The notes below the pieces were generated by a model. It ran no database searches and was not told where the DNA came from. It worked only from the letters and a program-made list of their open reading frames with translations. From positions 20,813 through 84,812 of the forward strand of contig CAJVYC010000012.1 of the NCBI GenBank assembly GCA_913009205.1: a stretch of 64,000 nt of DNA, written 5' to 3'. The position numbers and the translations under genes were made by a program. How positions within the stretch are numbered: the stretch's first letter is position 1; each line of letters opens with the position of its first letter. Shown one piece after another: positions 39,510 through 48,600 of the stretch. This DNA is from an uncultured Fluviicola sp. (GTDB lineage Bacteria > Bacteroidota > Bacteroidia > Flavobacteriales_D > Crocinitomicaceae).

Positions 39510-41027
39510 TTACAAGCCGAATCCTATGTAATCTTTTTTGCCACTTTCCGTCATGACTTCTAACAGTATGCCTTTATTAGCACTATTTAATTTATTCGTT
39601 AATTGTTCTACTGTTTCTACTGACTCATTATTGATCTTTGTAATGATCATTCCTTGCTGGATTCCAAGTGATTTGAGCTTTCCTGCATTTAGTGAAGTGA
39701 TTTTTACACCACTCGTAATATTAAGCTCCTTCTTTTCTTTACTTGATAACATAGCAAAAGTTGCGCCAAGCGCTATATTTTTTTTCACTTCAGCCTTTGT
39801 AACGAGTTTCGTTTCTCCGTCTTTGTTTCTTAAAACGATTTCTTTGACAGATTCATAACCATAAGAATTTCGAATCGTTACAGATAAAACATCACCAGGA
39901 CGTCTTTTTCCAACTTCCTCTTGAAGCGATGCCATGGAGTTTACTGGTTTCGTTCCAATTTTTAAAATCACATCACCTTCTTTAATTCCTCCTTTAGCTG
40001 CACTTCCATTTTCTATAAGTCCGGCAACGTAAACACCGTTCAAGTTTGTAAGTTTCATTTGCTCTTTAATTTCCTGTGTGATATCCGAAATTTGAACACC
40101 AAGGTACCCGCGTTGAACGACCCCATAGTCAATCAAATCACGCATTACTTTTTGAACCAAGTTCACTGGAACTGCAAATGAATATCCTGCATAACTTCCT
40201 GTTTGTGATGCAATAGCTGTGTTTATTCCTACCAGTTCACCTCTTGTGTTAACCAAGGCACCTCCGCTGTTACCAGGATTCACTGCAGCGTCAGTCTGGA
40301 TGAAAGATTCAATTGGAACATCTGCTCCTTGTTTTGCGGCCAACAGGTCAATGTTTCTTGCCTTTGCGGAAACAATTCCTGCCGTTACAGTTGATGTTAA
40401 GTTGAATGGATTTCCTACTGCCAATACCCACTCGCCAATTTTTAAATTATCGCTATTTCCAAGTGGTAGGGCTTGTAAGTTTTTTTCTTCAATTTTTAAA
40501 ACCGCTATATCCGTCGAGGGATCTGCTCCAACAACTGTCGCTTTGTATTTTCTATTGTCATTGAGTACAACTTCAATTTCACTTGCGCTTTCGATCACAT
40601 GGTTGTTCGTTACAATGTAACCGTCTCCAGTTATTATAACTCCAGAACCAGAAGCTTGACCTCTTTGTTCGAATTCTCTTCCGCCAAAGCCTGGACCATA
40701 AAAGAACTCATAAAAAGGATCTCGTTGGAATGAAGTTTTAACAACCGTGGTCGTAATGTGTACAACTGAATTTACCGAACTTTTAGAGGCGTCAACAAAA
40801 TCTTGTGCACCAACTGGACTTATTTTATTGAATCCTGTCTTGTGTATAAAGCCATTTTTATCGGTTTTTAAAGCTACGTCCATATGCGGTCCATTAATGG
40901 GTTGACTCGGACTGCTTCCGCTTAAAATTATAAATACCACCAAAGGGATTATTCCTCCGAATAGGCCAAGTCCAAATATTTTCATATTATTTTTCATAAT
41001 TCTATTATTTTCTGTACGTGTTTGCAT
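39510..41027 (-). CDS. degP: Periplasmic serine protease, HtrA/DegP family
   Basis: A 505-residue trypsin-like protease/chaperone of the envelope. The membrane anchor or signal is at about 15-36 (MKIFGLGLFGGIIPLVVFII). The catalytic triad is His143 (TNNHV), Asp173 (STDIAVLKI) and Ser254 (NPGNSGGAL), followed by two PDZ domains (about 290-390 and 410-500). An ATG at 40997 or 40985 could be the real start, since residues 1-10 are hydrophilic and precede the signal; the upstream region lacks a promoter that decides. Transcribed away from dapF. Confidence 0.95.
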   Translation of the reverse strand: MQTRTENNRIMKNNMKIFGLGLFGGIIPLVVFIILSGSSPSQPINGPHMDVALKTDKNGFIHKTGFNKISPVGAQDFVDASKSSVNSVVHITTTVVKTSFQRDPFYEFFYGPGFGGREFEQRGQASGSGVIITGDGYIVTNNHVIESASEIEVVLNDNRKYKATVVGADPSTDIAVLKIEEKNLQALPLGNSDNLKIGEWVLAVGNPFNLTSTVTAGIVSAKARNIDLLAAKQGADVPIESFIQTDAAVNPGNSGGALVNTRGELVGINTAIASQTGSYAGYSFAVPVNLVQKVMRDLIDYGVVQRGYLGVQISDITQEIKEQMKLTNLNGVYVAGLIENGSAAKGGIKEGDVILKIGTKPVNSMASLQEEVGKRRPGDVLSVTIRNSYGYESVKEIVLRNKDGETKLVTKAEVKKNIALGATFAMLSSKEKKELNITSGVKITSLNAGKLKSLGIQQGMIITKINNESVETVEQLTNKLNSANKGILLEVMTESGKKDYIGFGL

Positions 41028-41118
41028 TTAACAATGATAACACCAATCAATTAATTTAGTATCAGTCGCTGTTGTTAAAGATTGTTAAGCTTAGAGCAAT
41101 AAATCCATTGATTAAATT

Positions 41119-41126
41119 TAACTTTG
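41119..41126 (+). promoter_or_regulatory. -7 box of dapF
   Basis: TAACTTTG matches TAnnTTTG and lies 11 bases upstream of the ATG at 41138, supporting that start over earlier in-frame codons. No well-spaced -33 TTG. Confidence 0.45.
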
Positions 41127-41137
41127 TCGATGTAATT

Positions 41138-41914
41138 ATGAAATTGAATTTTTCAAAATATCAGGGAACAGGAAATGACTTCATTATGATAGATAATGTC
41201 AATGGAGATTATGACACGTTAACTATCAGCCAGATTCAATTTTTGTGCAATCGAAAAATGGGTATAGGTGCGGATGGTTTAATCAAGATTTCGTCTCACT
41301 TGGATTTAGATTTTGAAGTCGAATATTTCAACTCCGATGGAACTCAAAGTTTTTGCGGTAACGGCGCGCGTTGCAGTGTTTCATTTGCTAAATCACTTTG
41401 GTTATTGGATGACAAAACGTCATTCATGGCAATTGATGGACCTCATGTTGCTTCAATAAATAAAGAAGGAATCGTTCGACTCGAAATGTTACCTGTTGAC
41501 GGTATCACTTCAGATAGAAATGATTATATAATGGATACGGGGTCTCCACATTTTGTTCGTGCCGTAGGAAATTCGGATGAAACGGAAATTGTTGAATTTG
41601 GAAAGTCAATTCGATACTCTGAGCGCTTTAAGGAAATGGGAATCAATGTGAATTTATTGAAGATTACTGGCAAAAATGAAGTTAAAGTAGAGACATACGA
41701 ACGCGGAGTTGAGGATGAAACACTTTCCTGTGGCACTGGTGTGACTGCTTCGGCTTTAGTTTACATGATGATTTATACTGAAACTAGATTTGTTGATGTA
41801 TCTACCAAAGGCGGAATTCTTAAGGTTGAAGCGACTCAAACGAAAAACGGTTTCGAAAATATTTGGTTATCAGGTCCGGCATTAAAAGTATACGATGGAA
41901 GTATTATCATTTGA
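41138..41914 (+). CDS. dapF: Diaminopimelate epimerase
   Basis: Converts LL- to meso-diaminopimelate for lysine and peptidoglycan. About 258 residues from MKLNFSKYQGTGNDFIMID. The two catalytic cysteines are present: NSDGTQSFCGNGARC and DETLSCGTGVTASAL. The frame extends upstream to 41072, but ATG 41138 begins the conserved N-terminus. Other pathway genes in the window are dapA and dapB. It overlaps the following unknown gene by 20 bases and opens a six-gene plus-strand run. Confidence 0.96.
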   Translation: MKLNFSKYQGTGNDFIMIDNVNGDYDTLTISQIQFLCNRKMGIGADGLIKISSHLDLDFEVEYFNSDGTQSFCGNGARCSVSFAKSLWLLDDKTSFMAIDGPHVASINKEGIVRLEMLPVDGITSDRNDYIMDTGSPHFVRAVGNSDETEIVEFGKSIRYSERFKEMGINVNLLKITGKNEVKVETYERGVEDETLSCGTGVTASALVYMMIYTETRFVDVSTKGGILKVEATQTKNGFENIWLSGPALKVYDGSIII

Positions 41915-42404
41915 TCTTAAATTATCTGAAATCGTTCCTTTTAATTCTATTGAATTTAGAAGTGACGCTGCGTATATCTGGGTATGGCATGCCGATAAAA
42001 TTCCACCGCATATTGGGATTTCTACAAGTGGTAAATACTTTAGCCTTAAGTCAAATGGAAAAGATGAAGGTTTAGACATTTTCAAAGTAGCTGAACTGGT
42101 TGAAAGAAAAAAAATTAAAACCCTTCTTTTCGAATTAAATGACCAGCTTGCAGTAGAGGAAATAGCTTCGGTATTTGAGAATTACTCAACAACCTTAATG
42201 AATGGGATCACTTGTTTAAACCCACTGAAGTCAATTTTAAACATCCCAGATGCCACAATATTAAAGGATCTGTTGTCAGAATTAAAAGCTATTGATAGAA
42301 TTTCAAGCGTTTTTGGGTTTAACATCGATGCCTCTTTCCAAGGAATTCAAGATTATAAAGTGGAGGATATTTATTCTCGACTGAGAAAGCTGGAAAATGA
42401 TTAG
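41895..42404 (+). CDS. Protein of unknown function (dapF operon)
   Basis: A 169-residue soluble protein. The first half is strand-rich (MEVLSFDLKLSEIVPFNSIE, AYIWVWHADKIPPHIGISTS, KYFSLKSNGK), the second half helical (ELVERKKIKTLLFELNDQLA, VEEIASVFENYSTTLMNGIT) and ends with a charged helix DIYSRLRKLEND. The sequence HADKIPPHIGIS, with His and Pro residues, might form a binding loop, but I recognise no family. It overlaps dapF by 20 bases and the GNAT gene by 8 bases, so it is co-translated with both. Confidence 0.7.
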   Translation: MEVLSFDLKLSEIVPFNSIEFRSDAAYIWVWHADKIPPHIGISTSGKYFSLKSNGKDEGLDIFKVAELVERKKIKTLLFELNDQLAVEEIASVFENYSTTLMNGITCLNPLKSILNIPDATILKDLLSELKAIDRISSVFGFNIDASFQGIQDYKVEDIYSRLRKLEND

Positions 42405-42918
42405 CGCAGAAAGTATTTTTCTACGTAGAGTTCAAGGATCAGATGCAAGTCTTTTGTTGCAGTGGGAAAACGACCAGAACAATTGGTCAGTAAGTTCTAC
42501 AACTTCCAAATACAAACTCGGAGAAATAATAACCTTGATTGAGTCATTAGCGGACATCGAAACATTAAAACAAGCGCGGTTTATCATTGTGAACAGAAAG
42601 AAAAATCTAGCAATTGGAGCCGTTGATCTATTTTCAATTTCATTTGAAGAGGAAAAAGCATCTGTTGGTATTTTGATTGCAGATCCAAAGGATCGAAATA
42701 TAGGTTTGGCTGTTAGATCAATTGAAATTCTAGAAGAAATTTGCGTCGATGAGTTGGGGATTTATAACCTCGAAGCAAATGTGCATGAAAACAATGCGTC
42801 GAGTATAAGGCTCTTTGAAAAGATCGGGTTTTCCAAAAAGACGTTAACGCAAGACTGTAAATTGAATAATGCTGATTATATTGAAACTTTATTATTTGAA
42901 AAATGCTTAAAAAAATAG
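42397..42918 (+). CDS. GNAT family N-acetyltransferase
   Basis: A 173-residue acetyltransferase. FLRRVQGSDASLLLQWEND is a common N-terminal start for the RimJ/RimL group; KNLAIGAVDLFSISFEEEKA, SVGILIADPKDRNIGLAVRS (acetyl-CoA loop region) and VHENNASSIRLFEKIGFSKK (about 127-146) are classic GNAT motifs. The substrate could be an amine on a nucleotide sugar or a protein N-terminus; not deducible. It overlaps the upstream gene by 8 bases and mltG by 16 bases. Confidence 0.9.
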   Translation: MISAESIFLRRVQGSDASLLLQWENDQNNWSVSSTTSKYKLGEIITLIESLADIETLKQARFIIVNRKKNLAIGAVDLFSISFEEEKASVGILIADPKDRNIGLAVRSIEILEEICVDELGIYNLEANVHENNASSIRLFEKIGFSKKTLTQDCKLNNADYIETLLFEKCLKK

Positions 42919-43973
42919 TTCTCATTGGTCTTGTCGGCTTAATATTCGTTGCTTTTCTAAAAAGAGAACAGTTGATTTCATTGTTCGGTAGTGATGTAAG
43001 TCGTACGGTAAATACAAGCCAAACAAGGATATTACTAGATGAAGATCCAACTTTTGAAGTGCTCTTGGACAAACTTGAACAAGAAGGTGTCATTGATGAT
43101 GTTGAGGCTATTAAGTCAATCGTTGAAGAAGAAGATATTGACATCTCAGATTTAGCAGGAGGGAAGTATTTGATTTTTTCAGGGACAAAGTTGACTGATC
43201 TTATTGAAGGATTTCAAAAAGGAGAGAATGGTCAAGGGAAAAGTGAGTTGAATGTTAATGTTATTTTTAATACTTGCAGAGATGTGTATGATTTAGGTGG
43301 TAATGTGAGCAAGTGCATTGTCGCAGATAGTACCTCTATTGTCAATTATATACTTGATCCTAAAACACTCGCTAAATACGGCTTTACATTCGAACAAATT
43401 TCAGCGTTGTTTCTTCCAAAGAAATATCAGATGCCATACGATACAGATGCTGAAGGTTTTGTAGCTTTTATGGCTGGGAAATTTAAGGAGTTCTGGAACG
43501 AAGAACGAAGAGCTAAAATGAAGGCTTTAGGGCTGAGTTCTCAATCTAAAGTAACGACTCTGGCAAGCATTGTTTATTCTGAACAAGGCCGTGTAAAAAA
43601 AGAATGGCCGATTATTGCAGCTTTGTATCTAAATCGTTTGAGCCGCGGACAGAAGTTGCAATCTGATCCTACGTTTAAATTCTGTTGGGGACATGAATTG
43701 GATGGCGTTCAACGCTTGATGAAAAAGCACCGTGAAATTATTTGTGATTACAATACATATAATATCGTTGGATTGCCTCCAGGCCCAATCTGTATTACAC
43801 CAGCTTCTGTGGTTGATGCCGTTTTAAATGCAGCTGATGTGGACTATGTTTATATGTGTGCAAAACCAGATTATTCAGGAGAGCATAATTTTACAGCTTC
43901 TGATAGACAGCATATTAACAATGCAAATACGTATCAAAAGTGGTTGTCTGCTGAGTTAAAAAAGAAAAATTAA
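42903..43973 (+). CDS. mltG: Endolytic transglycosylase MltG
   Basis: A 356-residue inner-membrane enzyme that cuts nascent peptidoglycan and sets glycan-strand length. N-terminal membrane helix (MLKKIVLIGLVGLIFVAFL), a LysM-like region (about 40-105), then the YceG domain with the catalytic glutamate Glu227 in SIVYSEQGRV, followed by IIAALYLNRLSRGQKLQSDP, YNIVGLPPGPICITPAS and the AKPDYSGEHNFT tail. The Glu aligns with the second Glu of the E. coli IVEKE motif. Overlaps the GNAT gene by 16 bases. Confidence 0.94.
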   Translation: MLKKIVLIGLVGLIFVAFLKREQLISLFGSDVSRTVNTSQTRILLDEDPTFEVLLDKLEQEGVIDDVEAIKSIVEEEDIDISDLAGGKYLIFSGTKLTDLIEGFQKGENGQGKSELNVNVIFNTCRDVYDLGGNVSKCIVADSTSIVNYILDPKTLAKYGFTFEQISALFLPKKYQMPYDTDAEGFVAFMAGKFKEFWNEERRAKMKALGLSSQSKVTTLASIVYSEQGRVKKEWPIIAALYLNRLSRGQKLQSDPTFKFCWGHELDGVQRLMKKHREIICDYNTYNIVGLPPGPICITPASVVDAVLNAADVDYVYMCAKPDYSGEHNFTASDRQHINNANTYQKWLSAELKKKN

Positions 43974-43976
43974 TTT

Positions 43977-44981
43977 ATGAGCGATTTAAAACGTAGAACA
44001 TTTTTCAAGCTAGGGTTGGCAGGAGTTACACTTAGTATTTTTAAGCCTTCGCGAGCAGGTGAGTTGTTGGAAGAATCGACCATGAGAGTGCAGAAATCTG
44101 AGCCCATTGTGATTTCGACATGGAAACACGGATTGGAAGCCAATGATGAAGCCTGGAAAGTTATTTCATCAGGTGGAGCAGCGTTAGATGCTGTTGAAAA
44201 TGGCGTTAAAGTAACTGAAGCTGATATTACCAATCGAAGTGTTGGAATTGGCGGAAGACCAGATAGCGATGGACATGTGACGCTTGACGCGTGCATAATG
44301 GATCACAATTCGAAATGTGGAGCCGTGGCATGCTTGGAAGGGATTGACCATCCAATTTCCGTTGCGCGTAAGGTGATGGAAGAGACACCGCATGTTATGC
44401 TTGTTGGAGATGGAGCAAGAGAATTCGCTCTGGAAAAAGGATTTAATAAAACAAAGACTCCATTGAAGGAGGTTAAAAAAGACTGGAAAGATTGGAAGAA
44501 GGAAGAGAAAGACAAGCTCAAAAATCCTGTAATCAACCATGAAAACCACGATACAATCGGAATGTTGGCACTTGATATAAATGGCAACTTAAGCGGATCT
44601 TGCACAACGAGCGGTTGGGGCTATAAATTACCCGGTAGAGTTGGTGATTCGCCAATAATTGGAGCTGGACTTTTCGTTGATAATGAAATTGGTGCTGCTT
44701 GTGCCACTGGAATGGGCGAAGCGGTTATTCGAATTGCTGGAAGTCACACGGTAGTTGAATTAATGCGACAAGGGAATTCACCGCAAAAAGCATGTGAAAT
44801 AGCTGTTGAGCGAATAATCAAAAAACACGATGATTTAACGGGGTTACAAGTGGGATTCTTAGCACTTGATAAATTTGGAAACGTTGGTGCGCACTCGGTT
44901 TATTACGGGTTCAATTACGCCGCACATACGGAAGAAGGAAACAATCTAGTAGACGCTAGTTTTGATAGAAATTGGGATTAA
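43977..44981 (+). CDS. Glycosylasparaginase (N4-(beta-N-acetylglucosaminyl)-L-asparaginase), Tat-exported
   Basis: A 334-residue Ntn-hydrolase precursor that self-cleaves and hydrolyses the GlcNAc-Asn bond of N-linked glycopeptides. Residues 1-28 are a twin-arginine signal (RRTFFKLGLAGVTLSIF). Autocleavage should occur between Asp192 and Thr193 in NHENHDTIGMLALD; Thr193 is then the nucleophile. CTTSGWGYKLPGRVGDSPII and GAACATGMGE are conserved active-site segments. Similar to the Elizabethkingia enzyme, whose structure is known. The GH2 gene follows after three bases, suggesting a joint role in glycoprotein breakdown. Confidence 0.94.
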   Translation: MSDLKRRTFFKLGLAGVTLSIFKPSRAGELLEESTMRVQKSEPIVISTWKHGLEANDEAWKVISSGGAALDAVENGVKVTEADITNRSVGIGGRPDSDGHVTLDACIMDHNSKCGAVACLEGIDHPISVARKVMEETPHVMLVGDGAREFALEKGFNKTKTPLKEVKKDWKDWKKEEKDKLKNPVINHENHDTIGMLALDINGNLSGSCTTSGWGYKLPGRVGDSPIIGAGLFVDNEIGAACATGMGEAVIRIAGSHTVVELMRQGNSPQKACEIAVERIIKKHDDLTGLQVGFLALDKFGNVGAHSVYYGFNYAAHTEEGNNLVDASFDRNWD

Positions 44982-44984
44982 TTC

Positions 44985-47471
44985 ATGAGATATATACTTT
45001 TCATAATTGCCACAGTAATGGGGATTAACATAGTAGCGCAGGAATCTGTTGAATTGGAATGGACGTTTTTTCATCCTAAGAAGTCCGTATGGATGGAATT
45101 GGGAAAGAAAGGTTCTGTTCAAGAGGCGTTGATTGTAACAGGTGAAATGCCCGATCCATTTTACGGTACAAACGAGAATAAATTCGACTGGTTCGAGGAG
45201 CATCAGTGGGAGTTTAAGTCAATTGTAGTCGTTAAACAACAAGAACTAAATAGCGATTACAATGAACTTTGGTTTGGGTCGATTGATACGTATGGTAAGG
45301 TTTATGTAAACGACTCACTCGTTATAGAAACAGCAAATGCCTTTATTCCACATTCGGTGCAGGTTAAGGACTATTTAAAGCTCGGAGTAAATGAAATAAC
45401 TGTGGTTATTACGCCTCCAGTTATGCACCATGCTAAAATGTGGAAGATCAAGGAGTATCGACTTCCAGCTCCGAATGATGTTCATGAAGTTGCAATTGCT
45501 CCTTATACGCGCAAACCGCAGTATCAATTTGGTTGGGATTGGGCACTTCGAATGAACACAATTGGATTCAATAAACCGGCTAAATTGTATAGCTACAATC
45601 ACAATCGATTGGTCAATAAAAGTTTGAAGGTTTTGTCCGTAAATGAAGACGAAGCAGAGGTTGAATTCATGCTCGAATTAGCGGTAAAAAAAGATGCTAT
45701 TTACGAGTGGGAAAGCGCTGAGTTCGGAATCGATTCAGTTAAATTTGTAGCAGGTATTGGAAAGCGTAAAGAACGAATAAAGAACCCTAAGCTTTGGTGG
45801 CCAAAGGGTCATGGTGAACAAAACATGTACACTGAATCAGTTAGATTGTATTCTACATACAATCATCTAGTTACACTAGTTGACTTTCATTATGGAGTTA
45901 AGACTTCGGAGTTGATTCAAGAGAAAGATGAATGGGGCACCAGCTATTATTTTAAGATCAACGGGCAACGCGTTTTTTGTAAAGGTGGAGACTACATTCC
46001 ACAAGACATTTTTCCAGCCAAAGTTAAGGATGAAGACATTGAAAAATTGGTTGAAGATATGGCCCTTTCAAACTTCAATATGATACGCGTTTGGGGTGGA
46101 GGATATTATCCAGATGAGATCTTTTTTGAAACGTGCGATCGGCTTGGAATTATGGTCTGGCAAGATTTAATGTTTGCCTGCGCAATGTATCCCGGAGATG
46201 ATGCATTTATTGCGAATGTTTCTGAAGAATTTGAATACCAAGTGCCGCGAATTTCAGGACATCCTTGTGTAGTGCAATTCAATGGGAACAATGAAGTTGA
46301 AGTGGCTTGGGGAAATTGGGGGTTTCAAATAAAATATGGTCTTTTTGGTAAAAGTGCAAAAGAAATTGAACGGTCTTATGATCGCTTGTTCAAGGAGGTA
46401 GCGCCTCAAATCATTGCAAAGCACACGAATGTTCCATACATCCACACATCACCTTTGAGTAATTGGGGGAAGGCAGATCTCTATAACCATGGCTCTCAGC
46501 ATTATTGGGGGGTCTGGCATGGAAAAGATCCCATTCAAGATTTCGGAAAGAAAATTGGAAGGTTTAACGCAGAATATGGTTTTCAGAGTTTTCCTGAATA
46601 TTCGACCATATCTTCCTTTGCAGAAAAAAAGGATTGGGATTTGTCGTCTGAAGTGATGAAGCACCATCAGAAGAGTTATGTTGGAAACAATATGATTCTC
46701 AAGCATGCTAAAAAGCTTTATGGAGCGCCAGAGACATTTGAGGATTTCGTTTACTATTCTCAGTTAACACAGGCAATGGCAGTAAGTATGGCTGTTGCAG
46801 GACATAGAATTGACGCTCCTCGTTGTGGGGGAACTTTATACTGGCAAATCAACGATTGTTGGCCGGCTCCATCTTGGTCGAGTTTGGATTATTTCGGGAA
46901 TTGGAAAGCGCTTCAATATAGAATCAAAGATGATTACGAAGAAGTTGCGGTTGTTGCGAAGTACAACGACCTTGAAAACATTAATTATTACTTGGTTTCA
47001 GGAGTTGAGGCTAATTTTCATTGTGGCGTGGTTTGCAAGGTTGTCAGCTTAAAAGGGGAAGAGGTGTCGCAAGAAGTATTTGACATCGAAGTAAAAGGAC
47101 AGAACTCATTTCAACTGGACATTAAGGAGCTGAAAGAGAAATGCCGACAGAAGAACGCGCATCTTATTTTTACTTGGAAAGATAATTTAGGCGTTGAGCA
47201 CAAAAGATCATTTGATCACCTTCCGAAAGAGTATAAAAGGGCTACTGATGATGATGTAACGGTGGAGTTTAAAAGAGTGAATACTGAATCTGGTACAGCG
47301 ATTGCAATTGTTACGAATAAGAAATTTATTCAGGATGCATGGCTAATTGTAGATCAAGCAGGAGTGAAGTTTAGTGAGAATTTTGTGAGTTATCTTCCAG
47401 GTACGCACAAAATAAAAGTGGAATTCCAAAAAGGAACCCCACTTAATACTATTGAAATTAAATGGTTGTAG
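44985..47471 (+). CDS. Exported beta-mannosidase-type glycoside hydrolase family 2
   Basis: An 828-residue secreted GH2 enzyme: signal peptide MRYILFIIATVMGINIVAQ, sugar-binding and Ig-like beta domains (about 20-330), a TIM barrel (about 330-660) and C-terminal beta domain. The acid/base glutamate is Glu437 in FNGNNEVEVAW and the nucleophile is Glu530 in FNAEYGFQSFPEY, the arrangement of GH2 beta-mannosidases. WWPKGHGEQNMY and WGGGYYPDEIFFETCDRLGI are further mannosidase-like signatures. Directly downstream of glycosylasparaginase. Confidence 0.93.
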   Translation: MRYILFIIATVMGINIVAQESVELEWTFFHPKKSVWMELGKKGSVQEALIVTGEMPDPFYGTNENKFDWFEEHQWEFKSIVVVKQQELNSDYNELWFGSIDTYGKVYVNDSLVIETANAFIPHSVQVKDYLKLGVNEITVVITPPVMHHAKMWKIKEYRLPAPNDVHEVAIAPYTRKPQYQFGWDWALRMNTIGFNKPAKLYSYNHNRLVNKSLKVLSVNEDEAEVEFMLELAVKKDAIYEWESAEFGIDSVKFVAGIGKRKERIKNPKLWWPKGHGEQNMYTESVRLYSTYNHLVTLVDFHYGVKTSELIQEKDEWGTSYYFKINGQRVFCKGGDYIPQDIFPAKVKDEDIEKLVEDMALSNFNMIRVWGGGYYPDEIFFETCDRLGIMVWQDLMFACAMYPGDDAFIANVSEEFEYQVPRISGHPCVVQFNGNNEVEVAWGNWGFQIKYGLFGKSAKEIERSYDRLFKEVAPQIIAKHTNVPYIHTSPLSNWGKADLYNHGSQHYWGVWHGKDPIQDFGKKIGRFNAEYGFQSFPEYSTISSFAEKKDWDLSSEVMKHHQKSYVGNNMILKHAKKLYGAPETFEDFVYYSQLTQAMAVSMAVAGHRIDAPRCGGTLYWQINDCWPAPSWSSLDYFGNWKALQYRIKDDYEEVAVVAKYNDLENINYYLVSGVEANFHCGVVCKVVSLKGEEVSQEVFDIEVKGQNSFQLDIKELKEKCRQKNAHLIFTWKDNLGVEHKRSFDHLPKEYKRATDDDVTVEFKRVNTESGTAIAIVTNKKFIQDAWLIVDQAGVKFSENFVSYLPGTHKIKVEFQKGTPLNTIEIKWL

Positions 47472-47472
47472 A

Positions 47473-47976
47473 TTAACGGAATAGATCTTCTAAATCATCT
47501 CTTTCGTATTCATCGTATTCATCGTATTCATCGTATTCATCGTATTCATCGTATTCGTTTCTGTAACGACGTTGATCATTTATTACGCTTTCCGCTTCTC
47601 CAAGCCCAAGTCCAAGTAGATCGTAAGGAATTAAATCTAAACCTATATCAGTACATTCCGTGTCAATACAAGCTTTTAAGAATGCTTTCGTATATTCTTT
47701 TTTATCGTTTTTACTTAAATCGCTAATTTCTTCTTCCATTTCTTTAACAATAGGAAGTAGGCATTTTGGAACTGTTTTTTCCATTTTTCTCTCAAGATCT
47801 CTTTGGAAGCCTCTGTCTTGTAGTTTAGAAATACTGATTGAGTTATCTAGCCCAGCATCTTGCAGACATTCACACATCTCTTTAGCGTGGTCAGCAGCGT
47901 CTGCTTCAACTCCTCCGCATGCGCTCAGTGCTATTGCTATTGAAACTGCGGTAATAAAGTAAAAAATATTTTTCAT
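47473..47976 (-). CDS. Small Cys-containing lipoprotein with EYD tandem repeat
   Basis: A 167-residue lipoprotein, signal MKNIFYFITAVSIAIALSAC with lipobox Cys20. CECLQDAGLDN, SKLQDRGFQRD and KCLLPIV give a CxC-x34-C spacing with KLxDxxF at the same offset as in the lipoprotein at 35185. A later KACIDTECTD adds cysteines. Near the C-terminus residues alternate in an (EYD)n run (about 141-158), encoded by six copies of a 9-base unit; the tail is strongly acidic. Function unknown; possibly a periplasmic or outer-membrane surface protein. Convergent with the GH2 gene, one base between stops. Confidence 0.72.
   Translation of the reverse strand: MKNIFYFITAVSIAIALSACGGVEADAADHAKEMCECLQDAGLDNSISISKLQDRGFQRDLERKMEKTVPKCLLPIVKEMEEEISDLSKNDKKEYTKAFLKACIDTECTDIGLDLIPYDLLGLGLGEAESVINDQRRYRNEYDEYDEYDEYDEYDEYERDDLEDLFR
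47504..47557. repeat. Six tandem copies of a 9-base unit
   Basis: TCGTATTCA is repeated five times exactly and a sixth time with one change (TCGTATTCG). It encodes the EYD repeat of the lipoprotein on the minus strand, so changes in copy number keep the reading frame. Confidence 0.95.
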
Positions 47977-48113
47977 TTTGTAATTAAATTAGATAACTAA
48001 TATAACAAAATCTTCTTTTTTATGTCTTCAGAATTCCAAATAATGAATTTAACACCTATTTCAGGCTCTAAACTCGCTCTTTTAACTAATATTGAGATTA
48101 AATTTTGAATATA

Positions 48114-48125
48114 ATACCGTGGTAT
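48114..48125. promoter_or_regulatory. Palindromic candidate operator before marR
   Basis: ATACC-GT-GGTAT is a perfect 5+5 inverted repeat around a two-base centre, 14 bases before the ATG at 48139, in an otherwise AT-rich region. Its position fits autoregulation by the MarR protein; this is inference. Confidence 0.4.
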
Positions 48126-48138
48126 GTATTTTTATGCC

Positions 48139-48600
48139 ATGAAGATTGATGATGAAATAAAAGCAAAGTTTAAATCCCCACAATTAAAGGCGTCTATCAA
48201 CGTAAGATATACGTCTAATTTTTTTGCTACAATTCAGAACGCTTATATGTCTGAATTTGGATTATCGATGGCGCAATTTAATATTTTAAGAATCTTGAGA
48301 GGTGCTGGTGATTCAATTGCTGTCAATACAGTAAAAGAGCGGATGATTGAGAAGTCTCCCAATACAACGCGATTGATGGACAAGCTAATTGTTAAAGAAT
48401 TAATATCAAGAGAGCGTTGTGGTGAAGACAGAAGGGTTGTTTATGTAAAGATCACTAAGAATGGTCTGAAGTTACTCGCCGAGATAGATGTTAAGCATGA
48501 CGAACTCGATGCAAATCTAATTGGAACTCAATTGACGGATGATGAAGCCAATACCTTAAGTGATTTACTTGACAAAATGAGAAACAGTGTTAGAGGTTAG
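48139..48600 (+). CDS. MarR family transcriptional regulator
   Basis: A winged-helix repressor of about 153 residues, starting at MKIDDEIKAKFKS; an ATG at 48124 lies inside the upstream inverted repeat and is less likely. The HTH (SIAVNTVKERMIEKSPNTTR, then LMDKLIVKELISRERC) and the wing with GEDRRVVYVKITKNGL are clear. The only cysteine is in the recognition helix-wing junction (RERCGEDRR); there is no N-terminal cysteine as in OhrR, so it is not a classical organic-peroxide sensor by sequence. Overlaps osmC by 14 bases. Confidence 0.93.
   Translation: MKIDDEIKAKFKSPQLKASINVRYTSNFFATIQNAYMSEFGLSMAQFNILRILRGAGDSIAVNTVKERMIEKSPNTTRLMDKLIVKELISRERCGEDRRVVYVKITKNGLKLLAEIDVKHDELDANLIGTQLTDDEANTLSDLLDKMRNSVRG

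Noticed and set aside
41072..41137. N-terminal extension of dapF
   Set aside because: The conserved DapF start is at 41138 and a -7 box lies inside the extension.
47504..47557. Tandem 9-base repeat as a CRISPR-like array
   Set aside because: Units are contiguous without spacers and encode part of a protein.
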